From positions 264,097,692-264,161,691 of the forward strand of contig NC_081406.1 of assembly GCF_030272615.1 (NCBI RefSeq): a stretch of DNA of 64,000 bases. Reading direction: 5' to 3'. The number at the start of each line of letters is the position of its first letter. Position 1 is the stretch's first letter. Origin of the DNA: Cryptomeria japonica (Eukaryota; Streptophyta; Pinopsida; Cupressales; Cupressaceae). The notes under the pieces were generated by a model. The model was not told the DNA's origin. It saw only the letters and a program-made list of their open reading frames with translations, and did no database searches. Shown here piece after piece: positions 11,494-21,822 of this stretch. The position numbers were made by a program, and so were the translations under genes.

Positions 11494-11532
11494 CCTTTTT
11501 CTTTGACACAATGTTGTTTCACAATACCCCAT

Positions 11533-11547
11533 CAAAGAGGGGCAAAA
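11533..11547 (+). other. Polypurine tract of gypsy element D
   Basis: CAAAGAGGGGCAAAA lies immediately before TGTAGACACC, the LTR start. Element B has the identical 15 bases on its own strand (53,287-53,301). This shows element D is plus-strand, with its antisense ORF on the minus strand. Confidence 0.85.
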
Positions 11548-11983
11548 TGTAGACACCTAAAAATTAATTAAATTATGTTTAATTAATTGTCCATATAACA
11601 TAATTAATTTTGTTAATTGTTTTAGTCCCTTTAACCTTCCTAAATAATTAATTGTTATTTTTAATTAATTAAGCCCCCATCTAATATAATTAATTTATCA
11701 ATTATATGAACCCCTTTTCCAAGGTTTAATTCAATAAATTGAACTCCACCATAGCCCACTAGCCAAATAATCGTCTAAACCACATTACTTAATTTATTTT
11801 TAATTAATTAACTAGCACCCTAGATTCCTACAAATCCTCCCACTAAGACCACTAATTAAACCTAATTAATCAAGGCCTAATATTCATTATCATTTTCTTC
11901 AATTTTAATTCATCCCACCTACCCAAGTCCACATGTGACACCCCTCTTAAATGAATTGCATGCACAAGTCACTTTCAAGCTTC
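11548..11983 (+). repeat. Gypsy element D LTR, first part
   Basis: Begins TGTAGACACCTAAAAATTAA, the start shared in variant form by the LTRs ending at 20,013, 51,584 and 53,286 on the other strand. It is rich in AATTAATT motifs. It is interrupted at 11,984 by a copia-type solo LTR and resumes at 17,560, giving about 1.06 kb in total. Confidence 0.75.
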
Positions 11984-12134
11984 TGTTGGAATCCAAGAAC
12001 ATTGAGAGTGGGGGGGGGGTGTGAATCAATGTTCTACTAGTAAAACTAATTCTAAACTTATTTCTTATGAATCGATTAACAATAAATAAAATTAAAGTGC
12101 ATAAACCAAATAACACATAAAGAAGCACAACCAT

Positions 12135-12150
12135 AACACTAGTATTTATA
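12135..12150. repeat. LINE target-site duplication, left copy
   Basis: AACACTAGTATTTATA, identical over 16 bases to 16,711-16,726. Confidence 0.92.
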
Positions 12151-12159
12151 TTCCTGGTA

Positions 12160-13850
12160 GACAGATTCTTGACTCAATCATTCTTGTTCATGAGAACATT
12201 CACTCCCTTAGTGCTGCAAAGAAAGAAGGCTTCTTGATAAAGCTGGATTTGGCAAAGGCTTATGATAGAGTTGAATGGGATGTTCTATTTAAAATCATGA
12301 GGGCTTTTGGTTTTGATGATAAGATTATCAAAATAATCAGAGAACTAATCACTACTCCTATGTTCTCTATTTTGGTTAATGGATCTCCAACCAATTTTTT
12401 TTTTAATTCTAGAGGGCTAAGACAAGGAGACCCCATATCTCCTATCTTTTTTACCATTCTGGCTGAAAGTATGAGTAGAATGATTCATAAGTTGAAACAA
12501 AGCAAAACTATCAAAGGTCTTCAACCTTCCTCTACCAATGTGTTTTGCACTCATCAATAGTTTGTTGATGACACTATCATCATGGGATATTCTTCCATCA
12601 ATGAGGCTGAAGCCTTCAAAATAGCTCTCAACTCCTATGCTTTGGCAACTGGTTAGCAAGTAAATTGGGACAAATCAGCTATGTACTTTCTCAATACTCC
12701 AGTCATAAGACAACAGAAAATTGCCAATATTATTGGATGCAAAGTGGAATCGCTGCCTTCCACCTACCTGGAACTTCCTTTAGGGTTGGCACCCCCAAAT
12801 TCCTTCTGGAATATGATCATTGATAAAATTAATAAGAGACTTGCAGGATGGAAAGGCTCAATGTTATCTCAGGCTAGGAAAATGCAGCTCCTCCAAGCTA
12901 CCCTTCAAAATCTCCCTGTTTATGCCCTCAGTCTATTTGGTATTCCGGCTAAAATTGCTGAAGCTATGGAAAGAATTCAGAAGAGATTCTTATGGTCAGG
13001 AATGGAAGAAAAGAAGAGAATACCTCTGATTTCCTAGGACAAGGTGTGTAGACCAAAGAACAAAGGAGGGTTGGGGATTAAAATTATAAAAACTTTTAAC
13101 AAGGCTCTTCTTGCCAAGCAATTATGGAGAGCCTATGACACTAAGAAAGACTGAAACCAAATTTGGTTTGACAAATACATTAAGAACCAGACTATCCAAG
13201 GAATCCTTAATTCTGAAGATATCCCGGCTGGATCCTTCATCTGGAATAGTGTAACCAAATCCATAAAAGTTGCAAAAGCTGGAGCAGGATGGGTCCTTGG
13301 AAAAGGTGACAGAATAAGGTTTTAGGAAGACCCCTGGATGAAGAATGAAGCCCTATTTGATCAAAACAATAGTCAAGTTATTGAAGAATGTAAAAGGAGG
13401 TTTGGGCTGATGGTTTGTGACTATTGGAAGGAGAATAAGTGGGTTAAACTTGAGGACATCCATCCTAGTTTTTCCTCTCTCCAGAAAGAGTTGCTATCCT
13501 TTTCCCCTAACAAAAACTATGATGATGTTTTCCTCTAGAAAAGTGATCCTAAAGGTGAATTCACAGTTGCTTCTGCCTATAAAAACACTTTCTCTCAAAT
13601 CAGCAATCCCATCTGGAGCAAAGTCTGGAACAACATCTTGATCCCTAAAGTCAACATTTTCTTTTGGCTTGCTTCTCATAATAGTACCCTTACTATTGAT
13701 AATTTAATCCAAAGGGGCTTCAAATTCCCTAATAGATGTGAGCTTTGTCAAAAGGAGGGGGAATCAGTTGATCACCTATTTTTTCATTGTTCCTTCAAAA
13801 GGAAATCTTGTGTAAAATGTGGGAAAAATGGAAAATTAACTAGGTCATGA
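12160..13850 (+). pseudogene. LINE reverse transcriptase and Cys/His-rich region
   Basis: The frame is continuous from QILDSIILVHENIHSL (about 12,162) through FLIKLDLAKAYDRVEW, NGSPTNFF, RGLRQGDPISP and the catalytic FVDDT at 12,561. It continues to LAGWKGSMLSQA, GGLGIK and, near the end, CELCQKEGESVDHLFFHC, the zf-RVT type segment of plant LINEs. Six stops interrupt the frame without any shift: 12,558, 12,654, 13,035, 13,152, 13,323 and 13,536. All are TAG or TGA, mostly where Trp or Gln is conserved. A frameshift occurs near 13,810. The protein would copy LINE RNA at a nicked target. Confidence 0.92.
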
Positions 13851-14680
13851 ACAAAAGCATTAAGGATATCATATGGCAATGGAATTATCCTACCAAATGT
13901 CAAATCATTAAGAACCTATGGTCTTTGACCCTCCCCATGATATGCTAGGGCATTTGGAAAGAAAGGAATAATAGGATATTTAGGGAAGATAAGTGTAATA
14001 CTTAGGTAGTCTTTGAAAAAATATGCAGGGCTATAAAGGAGAACATCAACATCCCTCACAAGAATAATCAGCAATGGGCTATTATTGATATGAATGATAT
14101 GGAAAAAGACATTCTTACTGAATGGAACCTAATTCATAAGGTCTATAGATTGGACAACAAGAAGAAGAGAGATAACATTGTTCGGAGGTTTCCTGATTAT
14201 GACTGGATAAAGGTTAATTTTGATGGGGCAGCCAAAGGGAACCCTGGAAAGGTTGGTGGAGGTGGAGTTATCAGAAATGCTCAAGGAAGCTGTATTTCTG
14301 CTTTTGCTTCCCCTTTTGGAACCCAAAACAACCATGTGGTTGAAGCTATGGCCATGCTTAAGAGACTCCAGTTAGCCCAGAAATTCAAATTTAAAAAAAT
14401 CTAGCTCAAAGGGGACTCTTTAAATATTATACAAGCCCTCAAAGGTATTAGTTCAGTTTCCTGGAATATTGCCAATATTATTAAAAATGTTAAAGCTATC
14501 CTTAATAACTATGTTAGCATTATTATAACCCACACATTTAGAGAGGGTAACAAGGTTGCGGATATCCTTGCCAATGAAGGGGTTAAATTGGAGAAGGGCA
14601 TCAAATATATAGGGGAAGATCACATCAAGTGGGAGATTAAGGAACAATTATATTTTGATCACCTTAATGGATCAAGCTAA
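13851..14680 (+). pseudogene. LINE ORF2 C-terminus with RNase H
   Basis: After a linker with GIWKERNNRIF (about 13,950), the segment 14,090-14,680 holds the RNase H core VNFDGAAKGNPGKVGGGGVI, VVEAMAMLKRLQLAQ, LKGDSLNIIQAL and ADILANEGV. The D, E, D, D catalytic positions can be followed. This type of RNase H is typical of one branch of plant L1-like LINEs. A TAG at about 14,402 (KKI*LKGDS) sits where Trp is common. ORF2 appears to end with TAA at about 14,681. Confidence 0.85.
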
Positions 14681-14681
14681 T

Positions 14682-15002
14682 ATCATGATTGATTTCTGGG
14701 GAACGAGTACCAATGACAGATTTTGGGGGCAGATGAACTGCCAGATGATGAGTGTTTCTCAGCATCATAACCAAGATCATATGTGTGCGAAAGGTAATTG
14801 TAATAATAGCCGGGTTTGTATGAACATGAGTGGCAATCTCAAAATTGTGAAAGACTCTTTACAAGGGGAAACTAGAAATTCAGAGTTTTACCCGTAGGCC
14901 GAGAGTTGTAATAGAGGATATTGTTACCTGGAAAGTAGAATGGGAGGCAACCCTAACAGGAATGAACCTTCAGGTTGTGAGCACTAGAAGAGTGAAAGAA
15001 AG
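14682..15002 (+). other. Spacer between LINE ORF2 and the 3' ORF
   Basis: About 320 bp with two short overlapping reading frames (14,655-14,897 and 14,962-15,153) that match nothing I know. The frame at 14,962 may include the real N-terminus of the 3' ORF through a frameshift. Confidence 0.4.
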
Positions 15003-16535
15003 GTGTGGAGAAGGCTCCACAGACATGGTTTCACTGATTATATGGAGAAGCTCCATGGTAGTAGAAACTCTGTGTCTCACGGGTTCGCTAAAAGCTGGAG
15101 CAATAACAGGGCTACCCTGTTTGGGGAAATTTGGCAAATCGATGAAAGCTTGATCTCGGAGGTCACAGGACTCAAGATGGAGAGGACAAAATTCTATAGG
15201 GATAGAAAGTATGTCGCTGAGGCCTTCAAAAATTTCCCTAAGATGGAGGACAAGAAGGGCAACCTGGCGAAGAAGGACAACATATCATACTTCACCCCCC
15301 AACAAGTAAAACCTTTCTCGCAAAAAGTTCTTAGGGCTTTAATGGAATATTTAACTGTGGATGGCAGGTTTACAAAAATTTATAATTATCATTTCGCCAT
15401 CCTAAACCACTTCCGCCATGGGGCTAAAATATCTTTGCCCTTCTATTTAGCCTCTTCTCTAAACGAGAGCTTGGCCGACCACATTAAAAAACCCAGCTCC
15501 TACCCTCTAGCGCACTAGTGACTCATTCTATTGATTTATGAATATATGAAGGATAAGACTAGGGCTACCAAGGATGACCCTTTAATCATCAATGCTCAGA
15601 TTTATGAGAAATGCATAGACTCTGATTCGACTGGGGAGACCAGCAACCCTACCCATAAAAAAAGGAAGGTTGAAATTGTGCAGGAAGAAAAGGATGTGCT
15701 TTGTGAGGAAGAAGAGGGAAAGAATAAGGAAAATATTTCTGAAATGGAGATTAACAAGGAGGAGAATTATGGGGAAGGAGAGGAAGGGGGCAATTCTGAG
15801 AATCGTCAACCTAACCTTGAAGGCTCAGAAACTGAGAAAGAGGCTCTAAAGCCTAAGGAAGGTGAAAACCCTAATGTGGAGGAGACGGAATAGAGCAAGG
15901 ATTTTGCGGACACCATTCTGGATACCACCCGCAATTGCACCCTTGAATTCTTCAATTTTTAGAAGTGGGTGGTGGAAAACATTACCAGCATGCAGGGTAA
16001 ACAAAAGGAGCTGGAAGTTAAGATCAACAAACTGATCAACATGTCCGACTCTGGGAAGCAGCACGAGGAGACGGAGAATAGTGAAGCGGAGGAGGAAATG
16101 GAAATGGAAGACTGGCTGGAGAAAGATTTGATAAAAGGCGACCTCAAACATCTGGAGGACGTCATCAAAATAATGAAGGAATAGGTGGAGGAGGATAAGG
16201 ACAATGTCAATGCCCGGATGGCTAGAAATGAGAAAGCCTTGAAAATCCTTATGGACCATAGCCTCCAGGTTCTTAAAGTCTCCTCCCAAAACATGAATGC
16301 GCTAGTGAATCATCTGGAAAAGAAAAACCAGGAGAAGAACCTGGTAGTTGAAGATGCTCCTACTTCCAGCCTAAGCCACCAGACCCCTAGGCGCAGAACC
16401 AAGCAGACTACGGCGAAGAAGGATATGAAGATGAAAGAAAGCCAGATTGCTCAGGAAAATATCGACTTGAGGGTAGCGGCCAAGGCAATGATGCTTTTGG
16501 TGCAGGATGCAGAAGAAACCATGAAGAATTTCTAA
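15003..16535 (+). pseudogene. Extra ORF at the 3' end of the LINE, unknown function
   Basis: A single frame of about 510 codons with no shifts, broken by stops at 15,516, 15,519, 15,891, about 15,960 and 16,182 (all TAG or TGA). The N-terminal 170 residues look globular (YNYHFAILNHFRHG, ISLPFYLASSLNESL, LIYEYMKDKTRA) and faintly recall putative plant transposon proteins. A basic KKRKVE motif at about 15,660 resembles a nuclear localisation signal. A long acidic stretch rich in Glu follows. The C-terminal 180 residues are heptad-like and charged (MVENITSMQGKQKELEVKIN, ARNEKALKILMDHSLQV), suggesting coiled coils, with a basic PRRRTKQTTAKK patch. Its location after ORF2 inside one target duplication is unusual for a LINE. 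I do not recognise the family. Confidence 0.7.
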
Positions 16536-16710
16536 ATTTATGTTTATGCTGGACTTGGGGCCAATTTCTTGTTGGCCTCTTGCTATCCTTTCCACTGTTG
16601 CTAGTCTTTTTGCTGGTTTTTTGCAGCCATTGTGTTTTGTTTCTTTCCTGAATATCTTTCATATGTAATTGGGTTTCGGGTCCCTTAAAACCTGTTTTTA
16701 ATTAATCAAA
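16536..16710 (+). other. LINE 3' untranslated end
   Basis: T-rich non-coding tail after the 3' ORF, ending GGGTCCCTTAAAACCTG and TTTTTAATTAATCAAA. It is presumably the region recognised for priming. It ends directly at the target duplication. Confidence 0.65.
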
Positions 16711-16726
16711 AACACTAGTATTTATA
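16711..16726. repeat. LINE target-site duplication, right copy
   Basis: AACACTAGTATTTATA, identical to 12,135-12,150. Confidence 0.92.
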
Positions 16727-17559
16727 CATGGAAAACCCTGCAAAGGGAAAAACCACGGTGGGGCTGATACCCATAATATCTATATACTTGATCAAGGTAT
16801 AAAAATATTACATAGAGGGGATTGCACATGCAATCAAGGCAACTACCTAGATCTCACTGCTAAAAACAAAAGTCTCATAGACTTACACAACATTAAAAAG
16901 TGATTACAAATAAAAATGAACTCATAAGATGCATCTGACCATGCTGGATAAGTTTCGGTTCATGCTCTGATAACCCTCTCTGTGTATCATTTTGTTGATG
17001 CTTTGTTCTTCCCTATTCTACTACCGGTTGAGATTGCGCACGTGAAACTGCGCACTAAAGCTTCTTTTCATTGACCAAAATGCATACCATCAATCACTGA
17101 TTAATTTGCTACCAAAATCGCATTCCAAATCATATATAATCCATCACTAAAAGATATCCTTAAATACCATGTTAACTTGTTAAACATGTCATCTACAATG
17201 AAGAAAATAAACTTGTCGGTTGCTGGATTACAAGGTATATCATGCATAATCCCGATGACCATGTCAACCTTCACACGCTAACAAAAATTCCATGAAAGAA
17301 ATAATCGAGGCCACAAGATATCTTAGTCGGGTCTCATCCTTAACCAGGTTCCAAAAACACATTATTGGGATCAGGACTTAACTAGGTGTAAAGCAAAGTG
17401 AATATACCGGTTGAGTGTAGTGAATACATATTAACCCAAACAAAGTAAAATGATAGATCAATGAATCCCAATAAAATATATAGACATTTGAAGATGAGTT
17501 GCCATCAATGACAACCCTAAATGTCATTTGTCTTACCGGATGAGTGTCAATTGCCAACA

Positions 17560-18186
17560 ACTTCCACCTTACTCTTTGACCAAGGGTGCTCACATATGTG
17601 TGAGGATTCTCTTCCCCATTAATCCACCCTACACTTTCTCTTCCATTCATTTTTCACTTCCTTCTCCCTACCCCTATTCCACTTTGCCACATTTTCCTCC
17701 ACTTGTCACTGTCATGTTCTTCCTAATATGTGCTCAAACATGTGTGAGCACACCTTTCTCTCTTCCCCATGATAAATTTTCTTCTCCAAATCCTCCACCT
17801 TGTGAAACTTGTCACAAGGCTATGATCCCAAGCCACCTCATCTCCTCACACTCAATCCTAGCCCTCCATCAACTCTCAATCTCAATTGTCCATTTCAAAT
17901 CCAAAAAATTATAAATTGGAACCTTCTCCCTCACATTCATATCACTATTTTATGCTAAAATTATGTTTTCAAATTCACTACTTGTTGTGAAACAAAGGAG
18001 AGAAATCCACATCCCTAAGCATTAAAGAAAAAATCAAATGCAGAAGGGTGCCTTCATTTATAGCTCTATCTAGGGAGTAATGAAGGTATAAGTCTAGTTA
18101 GTAATATAATTTGAATGCTTAACTATTGTTTAGGCTTGTCATTTTATTGCTTTCATTGTGGTTATGTTGGTTCCCAAATAAATACA
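17560..18186 (+). repeat. Gypsy element D LTR, second part
   Basis: Continuation of the LTR that starts at 11,548, after removal of the copia-type solo LTR. It ends AAATACA, followed directly by TTGGTGACTCTGAGGG. No protein is visible; the 17,528-17,914 reading frame looks like low-complexity chance. Confidence 0.62.
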
Positions 18187-18933
18187 TTGGTGACTCTGAG
18201 GGGGAGATCAGTCATAAATCCATTTGGAGAGAGTCTGCAAGTTGAAGAAATATGAGAATTTGTTTTAGATTGTTGAAATTTTTTAGATCTAGGAAATATT
18301 GTGTTCCAAGAGTATGGAAGAAATGTTTAAGTGACTTTGTTGATGGAGAACCCAAAATGAATAATACACTTTAAAAAGATCTCAACTATTTGAAATTCCT
18401 CTACAAGAAGGTGGCAACTCTGAGTGAAGAATCTGATAAAGGGATGATAAGAATCTTCAAATCTACAAAGCTACCAATCAGGAAAGATAATTAGTAGCTA
18501 CTACAATAATTTTAGGTACTTTCATGAATTTCAATGAAATATTATTATGTTTGAAGGTAGTTTGTAAAATGATTTAAGGTTTAAATGTTCCCTATTAGGT
18601 GAATATAGCTATAAGGAAGGGAATTAGTGGTAGTGAATTTTCTATACTTCTCAGTTTATAGTTGTAATTCTCATATATTTTTGGAGAAGTATGTCTATTG
18701 TATGAGTTGTGCTCATTTAAAATAGATATTGCTTGTAGTTATAAAAGTGTATGTATCCTTTGGTATTAAAATATCCCATTGTAAGGAAAAGTATATTAGG
18801 CCACAAACATCAATATGCATCAAAAATATGGAAATCTCATTCTAGTTCCTAGTGCAACCATGGTTTGTAATTAGTAGCCCCATCCATGTAATCAAAGGAA
18901 CCTAAACAGTGAAAGATATAAGGCTTTGGATTT
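18187..18933 (+). other. Gypsy internal fragment beginning with a primer-binding-site-like sequence
   Basis: TTGGTGACTCTGAGGGGGAG directly follows the LTR end. Plant Tat-type gypsy elements commonly have a TTGGCGACTC-like motif at this place, so this is probably the start of a second internal region, cut off where element A begins. The remaining 700 bp have no recognisable protein. Confidence 0.5.
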
Positions 18934-20013
18934 TGATGGAATTGAAGTGGAGAAAATATGGGAAAATAGGTTAATTGCATAAACTAAATCATAAATACAT
19001 TAAGAGAATTCAAAACAAATAAACAACCTCTTTATACCTTTCTTCACCTCCTCTGATTGAGCTTGCAGTGGAATTGTGACCTTGTCTCTACTTGATTTTC
19101 TCCTTGATGTTAAGGGATGTGGATTTATCTCCAAACACAATAAAGTGAGGATGATTGAGGGATTGAAGGGATTAAATTCGACTAAATTTGGGCATAATAA
19201 GGGTATGATTGATGGATTTCTTGGCTCAAGTTGATAGAATAACAATGTGCATAAGATGGATTGGATTGTGAAGGGAGGAGACTCCAATTTATAGATTTGA
19301 GGGGCCTAGAATGGACAATAAATATTGAAAGGAGATGGAGGGATAGGATTAAAAGAAGGTAAGGTATATTTGAGAGTACAAGTGGGAGATCTAAGAGATT
19401 TTCCATAAAGGCATTTCTTGTCTCCACACTTCTCAAGTACATGGGGAAGAGATCCCTAATTACCTTGGAAAAGAAGAAAGGAATTAAAAATTCCTTGGGA
19501 GAGGATAAGGGAATTAAAAATTCCCAAGAAAGAGGGGGCATTGGAAGAATAAAGGATAAAAATTGGAAATTCCTTGGGAAGAGAGGGCATGAGGAGATTC
19601 AAGGAATTTAAAATTCCTTGTATAGACAAAAGTGGATAGCACTTAAGGTTGGGAGATGAGATGGGAAAGCCATTTATGGAAATAATTTGACCCATCCCTA
19701 ATCATGGTGATTAGGAATGTGCAAATGATTAGTGAGGGGATTAGTTGAGATAATGATGGATTAAGAGAGAAAGTTGGTGAGTTAGGAGCATGGGACATGA
19801 GCAAGAATGAGAAGGAATTTAAAATTGGAAGAAATGATAATCATAATTAGGCTATGATTAATTAGGCCAAATCATGGTTAGAGTGACAAAATTAATTTAA
19901 AATATAATTTAATTAATTTTGAGAATAAGGAGGGCTAACATAATTAATATGATTAACCATGCGGAAGGGATGAATTAATTAAATATTAATTTAATTAATT
20001 TTAGATGACTAAA
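18934..20013 (-). repeat. Gypsy element A 3' LTR
   Basis: Closely similar to 50,420-51,584, including the blocks near 19,000-19,280 versus 50,480-50,780 and the AT-rich end (AATTAATTAAATATTAATTT). On the element strand it starts TTTAGTCATCTAAAATTAAT, where relatives start TGTAG. The low-coordinate boundary (TGATGGAATTGAAG) comes from alignment with the solo LTR. ORFs inside are chance frames. Confidence 0.72.
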
Positions 20014-20117
20014 TTTTGTACCCTTTTTATGCGGCAACCAACATTAGTGACGAGTAAAAGAAGAAAAAGGATGCCCTAACATGGAAACATGGGTAAGGGA
20101 TGCCCCCTCGAGAATTT
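20014..20117 (-). promoter_or_regulatory. Element A polypurine tract and paired ATGCCCC boxes
   Basis: The polypurine tract is AAAAAGGGTACAAAA on the minus strand (20,014-20,028). On the plus strand, the antisense ORF strand, GGATGCCCTAACATGG (20,069) and ATGCCCCCTCGAGAATTT (20,100-20,117) form the same pair seen in elements B and D. The second box is 87 bp from the LTR edge, against 89 in B and 94 in D. Confidence 0.6.
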
Positions 20118-20980
20118 AATCAGAAAATTTGAATTTTATGAGAAAAAATTTGAAATAGAAGAAAACAATGGTAAAAAGAGGAAAAAGAGGAGAGGAAAGA
20201 AGAGTGGGAAAAGGGGAAGGAGAAAGAGAGAAAAGAAGCAGAGAATGGGAAATGAAAGGTCGAAGGAAGGGCATATATAGGCCACATAGGGCCCATAGAA
20301 GGGTCGCTATCATACATTTAGTTATAGAGCCCAACAACAAAGAGAGTGAAGATGGAGTGAATCCCACGACATGAGAAGCATGGTGAGCAGGTCAAACTCT
20401 TCCAACAACCACCTGAGTATGGGCTATAAATATGTACCCTTGATCCCACTTTTCATTTATGGTAGGTAGGCATTAATTAGGGGTATTAATGAGGGAGAAA
20501 ATGTGTCGGGGAATAGACATTGATCACTTCTTTGGCATCTGCACCCAGGGATCAATGTCTTCCTGTCGGTTCACCATCCTCAAGGATGAGGGGGTGCATG
20601 CATAAGCATCAATTTATGAATCAACATCTACGTTGTGTAGGGGAAGGGTGAGGGATATATATAAATTCTGCCTGCACCCTACAAAATGACACAAGTAGCA
20701 TGGTTTCAACATCTCCACTGGAAGGGGCTATGGGAGAGAAAAGGGATGGGGAAAAGATTTGAGGGGCATCCGGGGGATGCCCCAAGCCATTGGGAGGGGA
20801 AATAGTTAGACTAGGGTGGAAAGAAGATGGTTAACATGGGTTGGATCATGGATGTAGGAGTCATTGGGTCCATTGTAATTGTGAGAGTGTTGGTCACGGA
20901 CCATGCATTATCAGTATAGACTAAGCAGCATAGAGAGGATGGTTTTAGTGGAGTCCTAATTGCAATGGGTGCATGAGTGG
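20118..20980 (+). promoter_or_regulatory. Promoter-like and leader region of the element A antisense ORF
   Basis: GGGCTATAAATATG at 20,421-20,434 is a good TATA-like sequence on the plus strand, about 410 bp from the LTR edge. The purine-rich stretch 20,140-20,260 (AAGAGGAAAAAGAGGAGAGG) and the region to about 20,980 have no convincing protein. The arrangement parallels element B, where CTATAAATG at 53,560 precedes the ORF. Confidence 0.5.
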
Positions 20981-21817
20981 CCACATATTTAAGCACATAT
21001 AGTTATGGTAATGTCACTTGTAGAGTGATGGCATAGTGACATGTGTTCATTCCATCTGCTAACAAGAGAGACATCCATTACCCTAGAGGATGTGTGGTGC
21101 ATACTATGAGTGCCCATTCAAGGAGTGATCCTAGAGTACCTGCTAGAGCATGGAGATCATTACCTATGTGATGTACATCAGAAAGATGACTTACCGATGG
21201 ATTGGATGCGGATGATAATAGAGCCATCCATGGAGTAGCATCAGTAGATTCTGATATTGGTGTTATATGTCTACGAGCTAATTAACGGATGTATGATGTT
21301 CGACCTCAGTGGGCATGGATTTGTGATAGGTTGGGCCAAGTGCATATACCATATTATGGAGGATGGCGTTTAGGTCACCTGGGGGTACACTATACTAGGG
21401 AAATTGTACCATGATACTCACATGTGTGTTTATCAAGGGTACAAGAGCCTAGGTACCATAGTCACATTGCTACACATATGGGTGTTCAAGCATATAGTTG
21501 TATGTCATCCAATCGGGGTTAGAGATCAATAACTGTATTTTTTGTATGTAGATAGATATGGAGGACTAATTCATTATATTCGAGTGGGTTCCATGGGCTA
21601 CTGGTGGTTGTATAGGTTATGTGAGCAGTGGGACGAGGATGCATATTACTTATCTTTCATGCAGATGTAGTGTTTGTTGATGGGTCAGATGGTCAATGTT
21701 ATAGATCAGTACCTCTCTCACTGAGTCATGAGACAGTTTGGGTTGCAAAAGGATATAGTTAGTGAGGAGGTTACACACACATGGGTCACACGAGAGATGG
21801 CCACCTAGGGAGACTCC
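20981..21817 (+). pseudogene. Antisense plant-mobile-domain ORF of element A, N-terminal part
   Basis: Decayed coding sequence on the strand opposite to pol. It includes SITLEDVWCIL (about 21,070; TVTLEDVWRIL in B), LPMDWMRMI, SGHGFVIGW (about 21,310; GHGFPIGW in B), VTWGYTILGKLYHD, VYQGYKSLGTIVTLLHIWVF (LQVWAF in B) and YWWLYRLCEQWDED. These match the plant mobile domain from end to end. Several TAG or TGA codons interrupt it. The LTR element at 21,823 splits it; the C-terminus resumes at 27,303. Confidence 0.75.
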
Positions 21818-21822
21818 ATAGG
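21818..21822. repeat. Target-site duplication ATAGG, left copy
   Basis: Identical to 27,298-27,302. It bounds the non-autonomous LTR element. Confidence 0.9.

Larger units (their letters stand above)
12151..16710 (+). mobile_element. 5'-truncated LINE with reverse transcriptase, RNase H and an extra 3' ORF
   Basis: A non-LTR retrotransposon of the plant L1 type, bounded by a perfect 16-bp target duplication. The 5' end is cut inside the reverse transcriptase, so the endonuclease and ORF1 are missing. This is usual for LINE insertions. The order is reverse transcriptase, Cys/His-rich segment, RNase H, then a separate 3' ORF (15,003-16,535) and a short 3' end finishing TTTTTAATTAATCAAA. There is no long poly(A). 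Nearly all damage is TAG or TGA stops; the reading frame itself is preserved over long distances. Confidence 0.9.
11984..17559 (-). mobile_element. Solo copia-type LTR interrupted by a LINE
   Basis: Starts TGTTGG and ends CCAACA, a perfect 6-bp inverted terminus. Without the LINE it is about 1.0 kb. It resembles the LTRs of the copia array: a G-run followed by TGTGAATCA near 12,010, and AAACCACGGTGGGG at about 16,750. By that match it is minus-oriented. The flanks GCTTC (11,979-11,983) and ACTTC (17,560-17,564) match in four of five bases. No internal copia sequence accompanies it, so it is a solo LTR left by recombination. Confidence 0.78.

Noticed and set aside
17528-17914. 128-codon plus-strand Pro/Ser/His-rich frame
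   Set aside because: Crosses the junction of the solo copia LTR with the gypsy LTR at 17,559, so it cannot be an original gene.
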